A stretch of DNA of 64,000 nt, from NCBI RefSeq assembly GCF_000262465.1, contig NZ_CM001489.1:1399781-1463780 (forward strand), read 5' to 3'. This document shows positions 47,045 through 55,496 of the stretch, one piece after another. The stretch comes from Frankia sp. QA3. GTDB taxonomy: Bacteria > Actinomycetota > Actinomycetes > Frankiales > Frankiaceae. Position 1 is the stretch's first letter, and each line of letters opens with the position of its first letter. Both the position numbers and the translations under genes were made by a program. The notes under the pieces were generated by a model. That model saw nothing but the letters and a program-made list of their open reading frames with translations. It was not told the DNA's origin and did no database searches.

Positions 47045-48481
47045 ATGACTGTCCAGGACGAAGTCACCGCGCTGCGGCCGACGTCGGCCACCGGCGGCGG
47101 CCGCGACGCCCGCCCGGCGCTGGTCCTCGCCGTGCTGTCGATCGCGAGCTTCCTCGCCCAGCTCGACGTCTGGATCACCAACGTCGGCCTGCCGAACATC
47201 GGCGCGGGCGTCGGGGCCGCGTCGCTGTCCGATCTGAGCTGGGTGCTCAACGGCTACGCGATCGTCTACGCGGCGCTGCTGGTCCCGGCCGGCCGTCTCG
47301 TCGACCGTTTCGGCCGCAAGGGCGGATTCCTGCTGGGGCTGGCGCTGTTCGCCGCCGCCAGCCTCGGCGCCGGCCTCAGCGGCGACGTGTGGGTCCTCGT
47401 CGGCTTCCGCGTCGCCCAGGCCGTCGGGGCCGCGCTGCTGACCCCGGCCAGCCTCGGGCTGGTGCTGGTCAGCGCGCCGCCGGAGAGGACGGCGACCTAC
47501 GTCAAGATCTGGTTCACCACCGGGGCGCTGTCCGCGGCCTCCGGCCCGGTGCTCGGCGGGCTGTTGGTGCAGGCGTCGTGGCGGTGGCTGTTTCTGATCA
47601 ACATTCCGGTCGCGGTGGGCGCGATGGCGCTGGCCGCCCGCCATGTCCCGAGGACCCGGGGCGAGCGGGACCTGCGGGTGCCCGACATGCTCGGCGGGGC
47701 CGTCCTGATGATCGCGGTCGCCGCGCTGTGCCTCGGCATCGTCGAGGGGCCGCAGTGGGGCTGGTCGGGCGGGCGCGTCGTCGGCGCGTTCGTCGTGGCA
47801 GCCGTCGCCCTCGCCGCGTTCTTCGTCCGCTCCGCCCGTCACCCGGCGCCGGTGGTGACGCTGTCGCTGTTCCGCGACCGCATCTTCGCCGCCGGCAACC
47901 TGGTCCCGCTGCTCGCGTTCGCCTCGTTCGGGCTGGTGCTGCTCTCGGCGATCCTGTTGCTGCAGGGCCACTGGGGCTACTCCGCCATCCGCACCGGTCT
48001 GGGCACCGCACCCGGCCCGGTCATCTTCGCCGCGGGGGCCGCGCTGGCGGAGGCGCTGCACCAGCGGGGCGGGCTGCGGGTCGGCCGGATCGCCGCCGTC
48101 GGGATGGCCATCGCCGTGGTCGGCCTGCTGCTGCTGGCCCTGCTCGCCGACGACGGGTCGAGCTACGCCACCGGTTTCCTGCCCGGCTGGCTGCCGCTCG
48201 GCCTCGGGTTGGGGCTCGCGGTGCCGGCGGCGATCTCGTCGGCCACGGTCGGCCTCGCCCCCGCGGACGCCGCGACCGGCAGCGCGATCGTGTCGATGGC
48301 CGTCCAGGTCGGCTCGGTGATCGGCGTGAGCATCCTGGTCGCGATCCTCGGCACGGCCTCCTCCGCGGCGCCGGTGGCCGTCTACCGGCACGCCTGGTAC
48401 GTGGCGCTGGGCCTCGCGGTGACGGCCGGCGTCGCCGCCCTCGCCCTCGACCCCCGGCGGCAGGCGCCCGTCCGCGCCTAA
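47045..48481 (+). CDS. MFS transporter, DHA2-like exporter
   Basis: A 478-residue efflux protein. The first helix has [20 protein letters not shown] (the DHA2 LD..ITNV signature), then [20 protein letters not shown] as motif [21 protein letters not shown] is the motif C region. About 14 hydrophobic helices can be traced. The ATG at 47045 follows GAAGGCGAG. Its promoter contains two copies of a TetR-type operator, so it is likely inducible. The substrate is unknown. It is followed by the transposon relic. Confidence 0.92.
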   Translation: MTVQDEVTALRPTSATGGGRDARPALVLAVLSIASFLAQLDVWITNVGLPNIGAGVGAASLSDLSWVLNGYAIVYAALLVPAGRLVDRFGRKGGFLLGLALFAAASLGAGLSGDVWVLVGFRVAQAVGAALLTPASLGLVLVSAPPERTATYVKIWFTTGALSAASGPVLGGLLVQASWRWLFLINIPVAVGAMALAARHVPRTRGERDLRVPDMLGGAVLMIAVAALCLGIVEGPQWGWSGGRVVGAFVVAAVALAAFFVRSARHPAPVVTLSLFRDRIFAAGNLVPLLAFASFGLVLLSAILLLQGHWGYSAIRTGLGTAPGPVIFAAGAALAEALHQRGGLRVGRIAAVGMAIAVVGLLLLALLADDGSSYATGFLPGWLPLGLGLGLAVPAAISSATVGLAPADAATGSAIVSMAVQVGSVIGVSILVAILGTASSAAPVAVYRHAWYVALGLAVTAGVAALALDPRRQAPVRA

Positions 48482-48668
48482 CCGGGTCAGTCCGAAGTCC
48501 GGGCGGGCGGTGGCCGGCGATGGCCGGCGGTGGGCGGGCAGACCGTCCCGGTTGTCCGACGCCGAGCTCGTCCGGCCTGCGGTCGCGCAGGCTTCTGCCC
48601 GGCCACCATCCGCAGGCCCGTAGGCTGCGCCACACCGGCCGGCACCTGGCCGGCATGTTCTCCCGTGC

Positions 48669-49270
48669 CTGCCCGGCCAGTCTGCCTGCAATGCCGGCTC
48701 GCGCAGGCGCGACGCGGCTCGAACCGGCGGGCCCGGCTGCGTGCGCGGATCGGCCGGGTGAAGGCCCGGGAGGTCGACCGGCGCAAGGACTGGGTCGAGA
48801 AGACCAGCACCGATCTTGCCCGCCGATACGATCTGATCCGCGTCGAGGATCTGCCGGTCGGGACCATGACCCGCTTGGCGCGGGGGACCATCGCCGAACC
48901 GGGACGGGGCGTGCGGCAGGAAGCCGGGCTGAACCGGAGCATTCTCGCCCACGGCTGGGGACTGCTCGTCCAACGGCGGGAACAGAAAGCCCCCGGCCGG
49001 GTGGAGAAAATCAATCCTGCGTACACGTCGCAGACCTGCGACACCTGCGACACCTGCGGGACCCGGGACCGCCAGGCGCGCGAGAACCAAGCCGCCTTCG
49101 GTTGCCGGGGCTGCGGGCAGCAGGCGAACGCCGACGTGAACGCGGCATGCAACATCGCCCTGGGACCTCAGTGGGCAACCACGTGGGTGACTGCGCGGGG
49201 AGGCGACGGCCCCAGCCGGCCGGTGAACCGCGAACCTCCACACTGCGCACCCCCTCCGGCGGATGGGTAG
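48669..49270 (+). pseudogene. TnpB (IS200/IS605 OrfB) relic, C-terminal part
   Basis: The C-terminal half of a TnpB RNA-guided nuclease: GSNRRARLRARIGRVKAREV, WVEKTSTDLARRYDLIRVED (RuvC-II Glu), NRSILAHGWGLLVQRREQK, NPAYTSQTCDTC, and NADVNAACNIALG with the RuvC-III Asp. RuvC-I with its Asp and the N-terminal half are missing, so the protein cannot cleave. In the zinc finger a 9-bp duplication (49037-49054) turned CxxC into CxxCxxC. The frame is open through 48530-49270, but the upstream part does not look like TnpB. The element's right end follows directly. Confidence 0.8.
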
Positions 49271-49309
49271 AAGTTGGAATCCCCCGCGTTCACACGGGGA
49301 GGATGTCAA
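49271..49309 (+). mobile_element. IS200/IS605-type right end with omega-RNA-like hairpin
   Basis: Right after the tnpB stop, AAGTTGGAATCCCCCGCG leads into a hairpin (CCCCG 49282-49286, CGGGG 49295-49299) and GAGGATGTCAA. This is the characteristic end of IS605-family elements, where the 3' part of tnpB RNA becomes the omega-RNA scaffold and transposon DNA ends at TCAA (49306-49309). The next bases belong to the corA remnant and would have been the guide. Confidence 0.7.
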
Positions 49310-49489
49310 GAAGAAGATGACGGGCTGGGCGGCGATCATCGCGGTGCCCACCCTCATCACCGGCTTCTTCGGCCAGAACGTCCCCTACCCGGGCAGCGGT
49401 GAGAGCTGGGGCTTCGCCGTCGACCTGCTCTCCTCGTGCTGTCCGCGGCGATCCTCTACGTCGTGTTCCGGCGCAAGGGCTGGCTGTAG
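49310..49489 (+). pseudogene. CorA magnesium transporter, C-terminal remnant
   Basis: Reads KKMTGWAAIIAVPTLITGFF and GQNVPYPGSGESWGFAVDLL, equivalent to the last two membrane helices and the GMN-type loop of CorA (here GQN), then shifts frame near 49430 to LVLSAAILYVVFRRKGWL with a natural stop at 49487. The N-terminal 250 residues are absent because the transposon relic lies directly against its 5' side. It cannot make a transporter. Confidence 0.75.
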
Positions 49490-49574
49490 GCGGCGCCCGG
49501 CCGGCCCAGGGTTTCGCCGTCCGACACCCCGGCGCGCAGGTGCTGGAGGTTGCCGACGTGCCGGAGGTTGGGTC

Positions 49575-50096
49575 TCAGAGCCGGGCGAACGGCTCGGGGT
49601 AGTGGAAGGTGCCCTGCAGGGCGGGCGGTGCGGCGCTCAGGGCGCGGACCTGGAAGTGCGGCTCCCACCGCGGCACCGGCGGCGCGATGCCGTGATCGGC
49701 CGCCGGGCGAAACCCGAACCGCCGGTAGTAGGCCGGGTCGCCGAGCAGCGCGACGAGCGGCTCGCCAAGGGCGTCGGCGGCGCCCAGCACAGTGTGCACG
49801 AGGGCCAGCCCGACACCGCGGCGCTGCCGATCGGGACGGACGGCGAGCGGTGCCAACGCCAGCGCGGGCGCCGTCCCGACCCGCCCGCGGGTGCACAGCA
49901 CATGGCCGATCGGCGTGCCGTCGCCGTCGAGGGCGACAAGGGACAGCGCGGGCAGCCAGTCGGCGCCGCCGCGCAGCTCATCCACGAGCCCGACCTCACC
50001 CGGGATCCGGTCGGGCGCCGCGGGGTCGGCGAAGGCCGCGGCCGTCACGGCCCGGATCGCGGGAATGTCGGCGGGCGTCTCCCGGCGGACCAGCAC
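49575..50096 (-). CDS. GNAT family N-acetyltransferase
   Basis: A 173-residue acetyltransferase of the YhbS-like branch. The acetyl-CoA site appears as LAPLAVRPDRQRRGVGLALV (motif A, RRGVG), preceded by LSLVALDGDGTPIGHVLCTR. LVALLGDPAYYRRFGFRPA is the typical YhbS-type motif B. It would transfer an acetyl group from acetyl-CoA to an amine; the acceptor is unknown. It starts at GTG 50096. It lies amid broken genes but seems intact. Three 17-bp tandem repeats lie upstream. Confidence 0.88.
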   Translation of the reverse strand: MLVRRETPADIPAIRAVTAAAFADPAAPDRIPGEVGLVDELRGGADWLPALSLVALDGDGTPIGHVLCTRGRVGTAPALALAPLAVRPDRQRRGVGLALVHTVLGAADALGEPLVALLGDPAYYRRFGFRPAADHGIAPPVPRWEPHFQVRALSAAPPALQGTFHYPEPFARL

Positions 50097-50145
50097 CCGC
50101 CCACCCTCGGCGGCTCCGCCCGCGTCCGCAACCCGTTTTCTCCCT

Positions 50146-50196
50146 GCCCTGACCGATGACGGGCCCTGACCGATGACGGGCCCTGACCGATGACGG
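50146..50196. repeat. Three tandem 17-bp repeats
   Basis: Three exact copies of GCCCTGACCGATGACGG at 50146-50162, 50163-50179 and 50180-50196, in the spacer upstream of the GNAT gene and before the aldo/keto reductase remnant. Confidence 0.95.
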
Positions 50197-50290
50197 CGGA
50201 TGTTGGATCTGGGCCTGCCTCTGATGAACGCCCGACGTGGAGGTCGGGTCAGGGCAGGTGTCGGAGGCCCGGTGGGCCGGCGGCGGATCC

Positions 50291-50572
50291 TCGCGCTTGG
50301 CGGCGGTGTCGCTGGCCTGGCTGCGCGCCCGCGAGGGCACCGTCATGCCCATCCGCGGCGCCCGGCGCGTGGATCACCTGACGGCCAACCTCGCCGCCCT
50401 GGACGTCACCCTCACCCCCGCGCATCTGCGTCGCCTGGACCAGGTGTCGCCCCCACCCTGGACTACCCGGCCCCGATGCACGGCGAGCTGCGCGCGATGC
50501 TGCAGTTCGCGGGCACCACCGTCGACGGCGAACCGTCCACCGTCTACCCCCCGCTGCTCCAGAACCCCTCCG
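50291..50572 (+). pseudogene. Aldo/keto reductase, C-terminal remnant with frameshift
   Basis: Reads LAAVSLAWLRAREGTVMPIR, GARRVDHLTANLAALDVTLT and PAHLRRLDQVS, the NADPH-binding C-terminal part of an aldo/keto reductase. At about 50444-50452 one base is missing and similarity continues in another frame as APTLDYPAPMHGELRAMLQF, AGTTVDGEPSTVYPPLLQNP. The barrel and catalytic Tyr/Lys/His are absent. The remnant ends where the converging WD40 remnant begins. Confidence 0.75.
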
Positions 50573-51376
50573 CTACTGACCCGCCGGCAGGTAGGCGTCC
50601 AGCTCGCCGGGCCCGAACCGGCACAGCCCCATTGACCACCAGAACTCCCCGGCCGCACTGCCCACCACCGTGTAGGTGCCGTCCGGCCGGTGCATGGCCC
50701 ATCCCCCGTCCCGCAGCCCGATCATGGTCGCAATCGGGGCGCCGGTGGCCGCGTCCCAAAGACGGCAGGTGCCGGTGGTGGTGTTCCAGATCCGTGCGGT
50801 CTGGTCGTCGCCGGCGGGGGCGAGGTGGGTGCCGTCGGCTCGTCGAACACGCCCACGGCTCGCTCGTACTCCCGCCGCCGCCCGTGCTCGGCCACATCCC
50901 CGGTCACCACCACCAGGTCCGGCGTCCACCCGGGGCCGGCCGCGGCCACGTCGGCGGCGATCAGCGCCGGCAGCCGCTCGGCCTCCCGCTCGTCGCAGCC
51001 CACCAGGTCGACGTGGGACAGCCGCTCCAGCAGCGGTGTCGGTTCGCAGGCGGCGACCAGCACCGGGACGAGGAAACCGTCCCGCCGCTGCGCCCGGGTC
51101 AGCGCCGCCTCGCGCTCGGCCCGGCCGTAGCTGCCCGGATCGAAGTAGTGCGGCGACACGATCGCCACCATCCGGTCCGCGGACGCCAGCGCGGCGTCCA
51201 TCCGCCCGATGAAGCTGGTGCCCGCCGGCCAGTCCCACTCGTCGTACTCGACGTCGAAGCCGGCCCGGTCGAGCCGGTCCGCCACCCAGCGGGCCCACGG
51301 GCGGTCCGGCCCCGCCACGCTGATGATCCGGCCCCGCCACGCTGATGAACAGCCGCTCGCCGTGCCCACCGGCCAC
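50573..51376 (-). pseudogene. TIR - metallophosphoesterase - WD40 gene, broken
   Basis: The N-terminus (HGERLFISVAGPD) starts in one frame. A 22-bp tandem duplication (51305-51348) then shifts the frame, and the TIR domain continues as PWARWVADRLDRAGFDVEYD, SFIGRMDAALASADRMVAIV, SPHYFDPGSYGRAEREAALT. A start of a calcineurin-like phosphoesterase follows (PDLVVVTGDVAEHGRRREYE). Near 50835 the frame returns and a WD40 C-terminal end appears: DGTHLAPAGDDQTARIWNTT, TCRLWDAATGAPIATMIG, then WAMHRPDGTYTVVGSAAGEF. A large central part is missing. The original protein resembled TIR-effector/WD40 proteins of multicellular actinobacteria and was probably a defence or signalling protein. Confidence 0.75.
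51305..51348 (-). repeat. 22-bp tandem duplication causing a frameshift
   Basis: Positions 51305-51326 and 51327-51348 are identical. Because 22 is not a multiple of three, the copy moves the TIR domain out of frame with its own start. Confidence 0.95.
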
Positions 51377-51502
51377 GCCCCCATGAACGCAGCGTGGCAG
51401 ACCAGGCGCGAAGCGCGCAATCCGGGTGTTCCACCGGCCGGCGCTGGGCTCGTGCTGGCCCGCGCACCACGGCGACGAGCTGCCCGCCGGTGGCCGGGTG
51501 GG

Positions 51503-52114
51503 TCAGGCGGCGTACGGCTCGGCGGCGCGGGCGTGGCGCAGCGCCCGGCCCCACCAGCCCATCCGGTCGAGCAGCCGGCCCGCGGCGGCCGCCGCCGGCG
51601 AGCCCGCACCCGCCGGTCCGTCCTCGGCGAAGTCCGCCGCGGCCGCGCCGTGGAAGCTGACCCCGTCGCGGACCGTGACGGCATGCTGCTCGGCGAAGAC
51701 GCCCCGCAGGTGCTCGACGGCCCGCAGGCCGCCGCTCTGCCCGCCGTAGGAGACGAACCCGACGGGCTTGGCGAACCACTCCTGGCGGTAGGTGTCGATG
51801 ACGTTCTTCAGCGCCGCAGGATAGCTGTGGTTGTACTCCGGGGTGACGACGACGAACCCGTCCGCGGCGGCGAGGCGTTCCCCGAGCGCGCGGACCAGCC
51901 GCTGCGGCGGCGAGTCGGGGACGACGGCCATGTCGGCGGGCAGCGGGAACGCGGCCAGGTCGAGGACGTCGAGGTGGACGTCGTCGCGGCCGCGGGCGCG
52001 GGCGGCGAACCAGCCCGCGACCGCCGGCCCCAACCGCCCCGCCCGCACGCTGCCGACGACCAGGGCGAGTGCGAGCGGGCGGGGGGCGGCGATCGGTGTC
52101 GTCGAGGGTGGCAT
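51503..52114 (-). CDS. NADPH-dependent FMN reductase family protein
   Basis: A 203-residue flavodoxin-like oxidoreductase. It starts with a phosphate-binding VVGSVRAGRLGPAVAGWF (GSxRxxR-type), then LDVLDLAAFPLP and the family signature FVVVTPEYNHSYPAALKNVI. VGFVSYGGQSGGLRAVEHLR completes the FMN site. It reduces quinones, azo compounds or flavins using NADPH. The ATG at 52114 follows GGGAGGAGA. It appears intact in a region of broken genes. No partner gene is adjacent. Confidence 0.92.
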   Translation of the reverse strand: MPPSTTPIAAPRPLALALVVGSVRAGRLGPAVAGWFAARARGRDDVHLDVLDLAAFPLPADMAVVPDSPPQRLVRALGERLAAADGFVVVTPEYNHSYPAALKNVIDTYRQEWFAKPVGFVSYGGQSGGLRAVEHLRGVFAEQHAVTVRDGVSFHGAAAADFAEDGPAGAGSPAAAAAGRLLDRMGWWGRALRHARAAEPYAA

Positions 52115-52242
52115 GGGACGGGTCTCCTCCCGGCGTCGCGTCGGGTGCCGCGGTGGTCATCCGATCGCGTGCACCCAGCCTGGAAGTTGAACCCGACTTC
52201 ATGTCAAGGGCGTCGATCCCCACGCCGTCCGCCCGGGGCACC

Positions 52243-52740
52243 TCACGGGTGCAGTGCTGCGAGGCAGATCCGCACGAGGTGGCGTGCGTCGCGATCGTGG
52301 TCGCCGGTGTGCGGGTGCCGGCGGACCAGCGGGTGCGCGACGATGGGGCGTTCGTCGTCGGGAGCGCGCGTCACCCCGCGGCCGTGGGTGACGTAGCGGC
52401 CCGTCGCCAGCGCCCGCAGGTCCGGGGTCAGCGCCTGGTAGGCGGCCACGCCGCTGGCCCACAGGGTGTCCCCGCCCACGGGCGGCACGCGCACGGCCCG
52501 CAGGACCGTCGCCTCCGGCGGCGCGGGCAGGCTGCTGGCGTCGAAATGCCAGCCGACGTTGCCGCCGTGGAGCTCGTGCACGCCGGGGCGGGCCGGCTCC
52601 GGGTCGACGACGCTGGTGAACGCCAGGATCGGGCCGAACGCCTCGGCGAACGCGACCTGGCCGGCGGTGTCCATCTGCTGGTCCCGCCAGACCAGGACCC
52701 CGTGCTGGGACGGATATCGGCGGTCGCCCGCTCGGAAGCC
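52243..52740 (-). pseudogene. TauD/TfdA dioxygenase fragment
   Basis: The middle of an Fe(II)/2-oxoglutarate dioxygenase: SQHGVLVWRDQQMDTAGQVA, FAEAFGPILAF, ELHGGNVGWHFDASSLPAPP with the HxD iron ligands, and PIVAHPLVRRHPHTG. The N-terminal 50 residues and the C-terminal part with the distal His and the Arg for 2-oxoglutarate are missing, so it should be inactive. Confidence 0.78.
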
Positions 52741-53034
52741 CCCGCCGGCGCCGCCGGAAGTGCCTGGCGGGGCCGGTGGATCGGCTGGCGGCAACGACTC
52801 CCGCAGGTAAAATCTGGGCCTGCCTACGGCACGCTGCCGCCCGCCGCCCGCGTCTGTTTGCCGGGCACCGCCCGCGGGGCGTCGCCGGCCTCGCCATGTT
52901 TCGCCGGAGCCGTTCGACCCGCCGGTGATGAGCGATGCCGGTCGGCCGCCGCCCGGCCGGGCCGGGCACAGCGCCGCGGGCGGGGATCAGTCGCCGGGGG
53001 ACGCGCCACCCGCGGGTGGCCGGAGGGGGGAGCG

Positions 53035-53886
53035 ATGATCGGGCGAGGCCGGTTGCTGCTGTCGGCGGGGGCCGCGGGCAGCGGTGCTTTCGTGGGGGCG
53101 AGCGTCGGGGTGTGGCGCCTGGCGCTGTACCAGGGCGGAGCGGCCGACGGCCGGGTGCGGCCGCTGACCACCCCCGCGCCGCCGGTGCGCGAGTTCTACG
53201 GCAACCCGACGCATCCGCCGTTCACCCTCGGGATCCTCGGTGACTCCAGCGCCCAGGGCACCGGCGTGCACGACTACGACGACACCCTCGGCGGCTGGCT
53301 GGCCCGCGCCCTCGCCGCCGACCGCGACGGTGACGGCGGTAACGGGCGCGGTGACAGCGGTGGCGGTGACAGCGGCGGGCACGGCGGCGGTGGCGGTGGT
53401 GGCCGGCACGTGCGGGTCGTCAGCGCCGCCCGCGACGGCGCCCGCGCCGAGCACCTCGCCGCCCAGGTGGCCCGGGTCGCTCCCGCGGCACCCGACCTGG
53501 CCGTCATCTCCATCGGCGTCAACGACATCCGCAACCGCACCTCGCCGGCCGCCGCCGCCCGCCACCTCGCCGGCGCCGTCACCGACCTGCGCCGGGGCGG
53601 CGCCGAGGTGATCGTCGGCACCACGCCCGACCTGAGCGTCATCTCCGCCGTCCGCTCGCCGCTGCGCGAGGTCCTGTGGCTGCTCGGCCTGCTGCTCGAG
53701 CGGGCGCAGACGCCGGCGGTCGCCGCGGCCGGCGGCACGCCGGTGACCCTGCGGACCGCCGTGTCGCGGCGCTTCGCCGCCGACCCGACCCTGTTCGCCC
53801 CCGACGGCCTGCACGCCTCCCCCCGCGGCAACGCCCTCATCGGCGCCCACCTGCTCGCCGCCTACCGACCCTCCCTCCGGACCTAG
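53035..53886 (+). CDS. SGNH/GDSL-type hydrolase, membrane-anchored
   Basis: A 283-residue esterase/lipase-like protein. An N-terminal hydrophobic stretch (LLLSAGAAGSGAFVGASVGV) is a signal or anchor. The SGNH blocks are present: GDSSAQGTG (block I Ser), ISIGVNDIRN (block III, GxND) and DGLHASPRGN (block V Asp and His). An unusual Gly/Asp/His-rich loop (GDSGGGDSGGHGGGGGGGRH) is inserted after LARALAADRDGD, where most relatives have a short turn. It probably acts on an extracellular ester. The ATG at 53035 follows GGAGGGGGG. It is intact within a decayed region. Confidence 0.9.
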   Translation: MIGRGRLLLSAGAAGSGAFVGASVGVWRLALYQGGAADGRVRPLTTPAPPVREFYGNPTHPPFTLGILGDSSAQGTGVHDYDDTLGGWLARALAADRDGDGGNGRGDSGGGDSGGHGGGGGGGRHVRVVSAARDGARAEHLAAQVARVAPAAPDLAVISIGVNDIRNRTSPAAAARHLAGAVTDLRRGGAEVIVGTTPDLSVISAVRSPLREVLWLLGLLLERAQTPAVAAAGGTPVTLRTAVSRRFAADPTLFAPDGLHASPRGNALIGAHLLAAYRPSLRT

Positions 53887-54121
53887 GGTGTGTAGCTGGC
53901 CGCGGCGCACGGCCACGTGCTTCGGCCGCCTGCCCGCGCCAGCCTGGTTTCCGGCCAGATCGCGGCCAGATCGTGCCGAGGTGCAATCACGCTCTTCCGG
54001 CGCCCAAGGGCCGAAAACCGTCACTAACCCTCGGCGCCATTGTGTGTACATCTGATCACGGGAAGCCGTGAAGGGTGTACTGGCCGGTGGGCGCGTCCCG
54101 TCCGGCCACCAGCCCTGACGA

Positions 54122-54627
54122 TCATGGTGTTCCGCGGCACCGGACCTCGACGGTGTGGAAGGTCTCCCACCGGGCCGGGTCGTCGACCCAGTCGCTGTAC
54201 CACCCGGCGCTCCCGGCGTCGGGCATGACGACGATCACGTTGCGGCCGGCGGTCCGGTTTTCGACGTCGGTGTGGGCCGTCCAGTCGGTGTGGTTGGACG
54301 CCTCGTCGCTGCTGCTCGCCCCGCCGTGCAGCAGGTACAGCACCGGCCAGGTCCGGTCGGGCTGGGCGTCGTAGTCCGTCGGCAGCAGCAGGCGCACGGT
54401 CTCGTCGGCGTTCATGGCCGTCGAGTGGATCGTGACGTCGACCAGGCGCGCAGCGCCGGCGACGGGGGAGGTGACACAGGTCACCGACGATCCGTCGTCG
54501 CTGTTGGTCCCGTCGCCGGACACGTCGCCGCCTGCGCCGGGGCACTGCCGACGGTCAGGCCGAACAGCGCGCTCACCGTGATGATCGAGGACAGCACGAT
54601 CCGCCGTCGCCACATCCGCGTTCTCAT
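54122..54627 (-). pseudogene. Secreted esterase (esterase D/mycolyltransferase-like), frameshifted and truncated
   Basis: ATG 54627 begins a signal peptide (MRTRMWRRRIVLSSIITVSA, then LFGLTVGSAPAQA). The frame closes after about 45 residues (near 54505). Similarity resumes in another frame as SPVAGAARLVDVTIHSTAMN, DRTWPVLYLLHGGASSSDEA and RNVIVVMPDAGSAGWYSDWV, the N-terminal half of an alpha/beta-hydrolase esterase. It stops after WETFHTVE, before the GxSxG nucleophile would appear. Two lesions make it a pseudogene. Confidence 0.8.
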
Positions 54628-54702
54628 GGGCGAAACGTTAGGAGAATTGTCCGTTTACGCACAGTTTATGTGCGACTGTGACCCGTAATGCCTGGTCGGG
54701 GC

Positions 54703-55482
54703 CTACGCGCGGTGGACGCTCACGGCGTAGCCGGGGGTATCACCCGGCCCGTCGTCGCGGTCGTCGCGGTCGTCGTAGTCGTCGCGGTCGGGGTGATCAG
54801 GGTGATCGTTGCCCGTCTCACGTGGCCCGAAGGGGGTGCCCTGCCAGGTGGCGCACCGCCGGTCGAGGGTGAGGCCGGCGGCGGCGCACCAGCCGTCGTA
54901 GTCCCTCAGCCCGAAGGGGGCGGCGGGCAGGGGGAGATGCGCGGCGTCGAGTCCGAAGCCGGCCACGAGCAGGCCACCGGGGGCGAGGCGGCGGGCGAGC
55001 CCGTGCAGGACGGCGGCCTCCGTCCCCGGGGCGAGCAGCGCGATGACGTTGCCGGCGGCGACGATGAGGTCGAACGGCCCGTCGGTGGCCGGTGGGATCC
55101 CGGCCCGTTCGGGTGAGCCGAACGCGACGGGTGCGTCCAGGGCGGCGAGATCGGCAAGGACCCAGCGAACGGCCGCGGACCGGTCCCGGGCCACCCCGAG
55201 CATCGACGCGTCGACGTCCACCCCGACGCACCGATGGCCCAGCTCGGCCAGCCGGATTGCCACCCGACCGGTGCCGCAGCCCGCGTCCAGGATCCGGGAC
55301 CCCGCGGGCACCAGCGCGTGGCAGAAAGCCGCCTCGCCGTGCACGTCGATCCCGGCGGCGGCAAGCTGCGCGAACCGCTCCGCGTAACGCCGGCCCGACC
55401 CGCCTGCGGTGAGCGACTCCCAGCGGGTCGTCACGCTGGGATCGACGTGCTCGGGAGCATCCACGTCCCAGCTATACCGCAT
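54703..55482 (-). CDS. Class I SAM-dependent methyltransferase
   Basis: A 259-residue methyltransferase. Motif I is ILDAGCGTGRVAIRLAELGH (SAM binding), followed by CVGVDVDASML (acidic motif II residue), a motif IV-like FDLIVAAGNVIALL and the post-motif LARRLAPGGLLVAGFGL. The substrate is unknown. A C-terminal acidic run (DRDDYDDRDDRDDGPGD) comes from short DNA repeats and is unlikely to be part of the fold. It starts 15 bp after the sortase stop and so is probably the third gene of the surface-protein operon. Alternative start GTGs exist within the first few codons. Confidence 0.88.
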   Translation of the reverse strand: MRYSWDVDAPEHVDPSVTTRWESLTAGGSGRRYAERFAQLAAAGIDVHGEAAFCHALVPAGSRILDAGCGTGRVAIRLAELGHRCVGVDVDASMLGVARDRSAAVRWVLADLAALDAPVAFGSPERAGIPPATDGPFDLIVAAGNVIALLAPGTEAAVLHGLARRLAPGGLLVAGFGLDAAHLPLPAAPFGLRDYDGWCAAAGLTLDRRCATWQGTPFGPRETGNDHPDHPDRDDYDDRDDRDDGPGDTPGYAVSVHRA

Positions 55483-55496
55483 CCGTGAAACACCGG

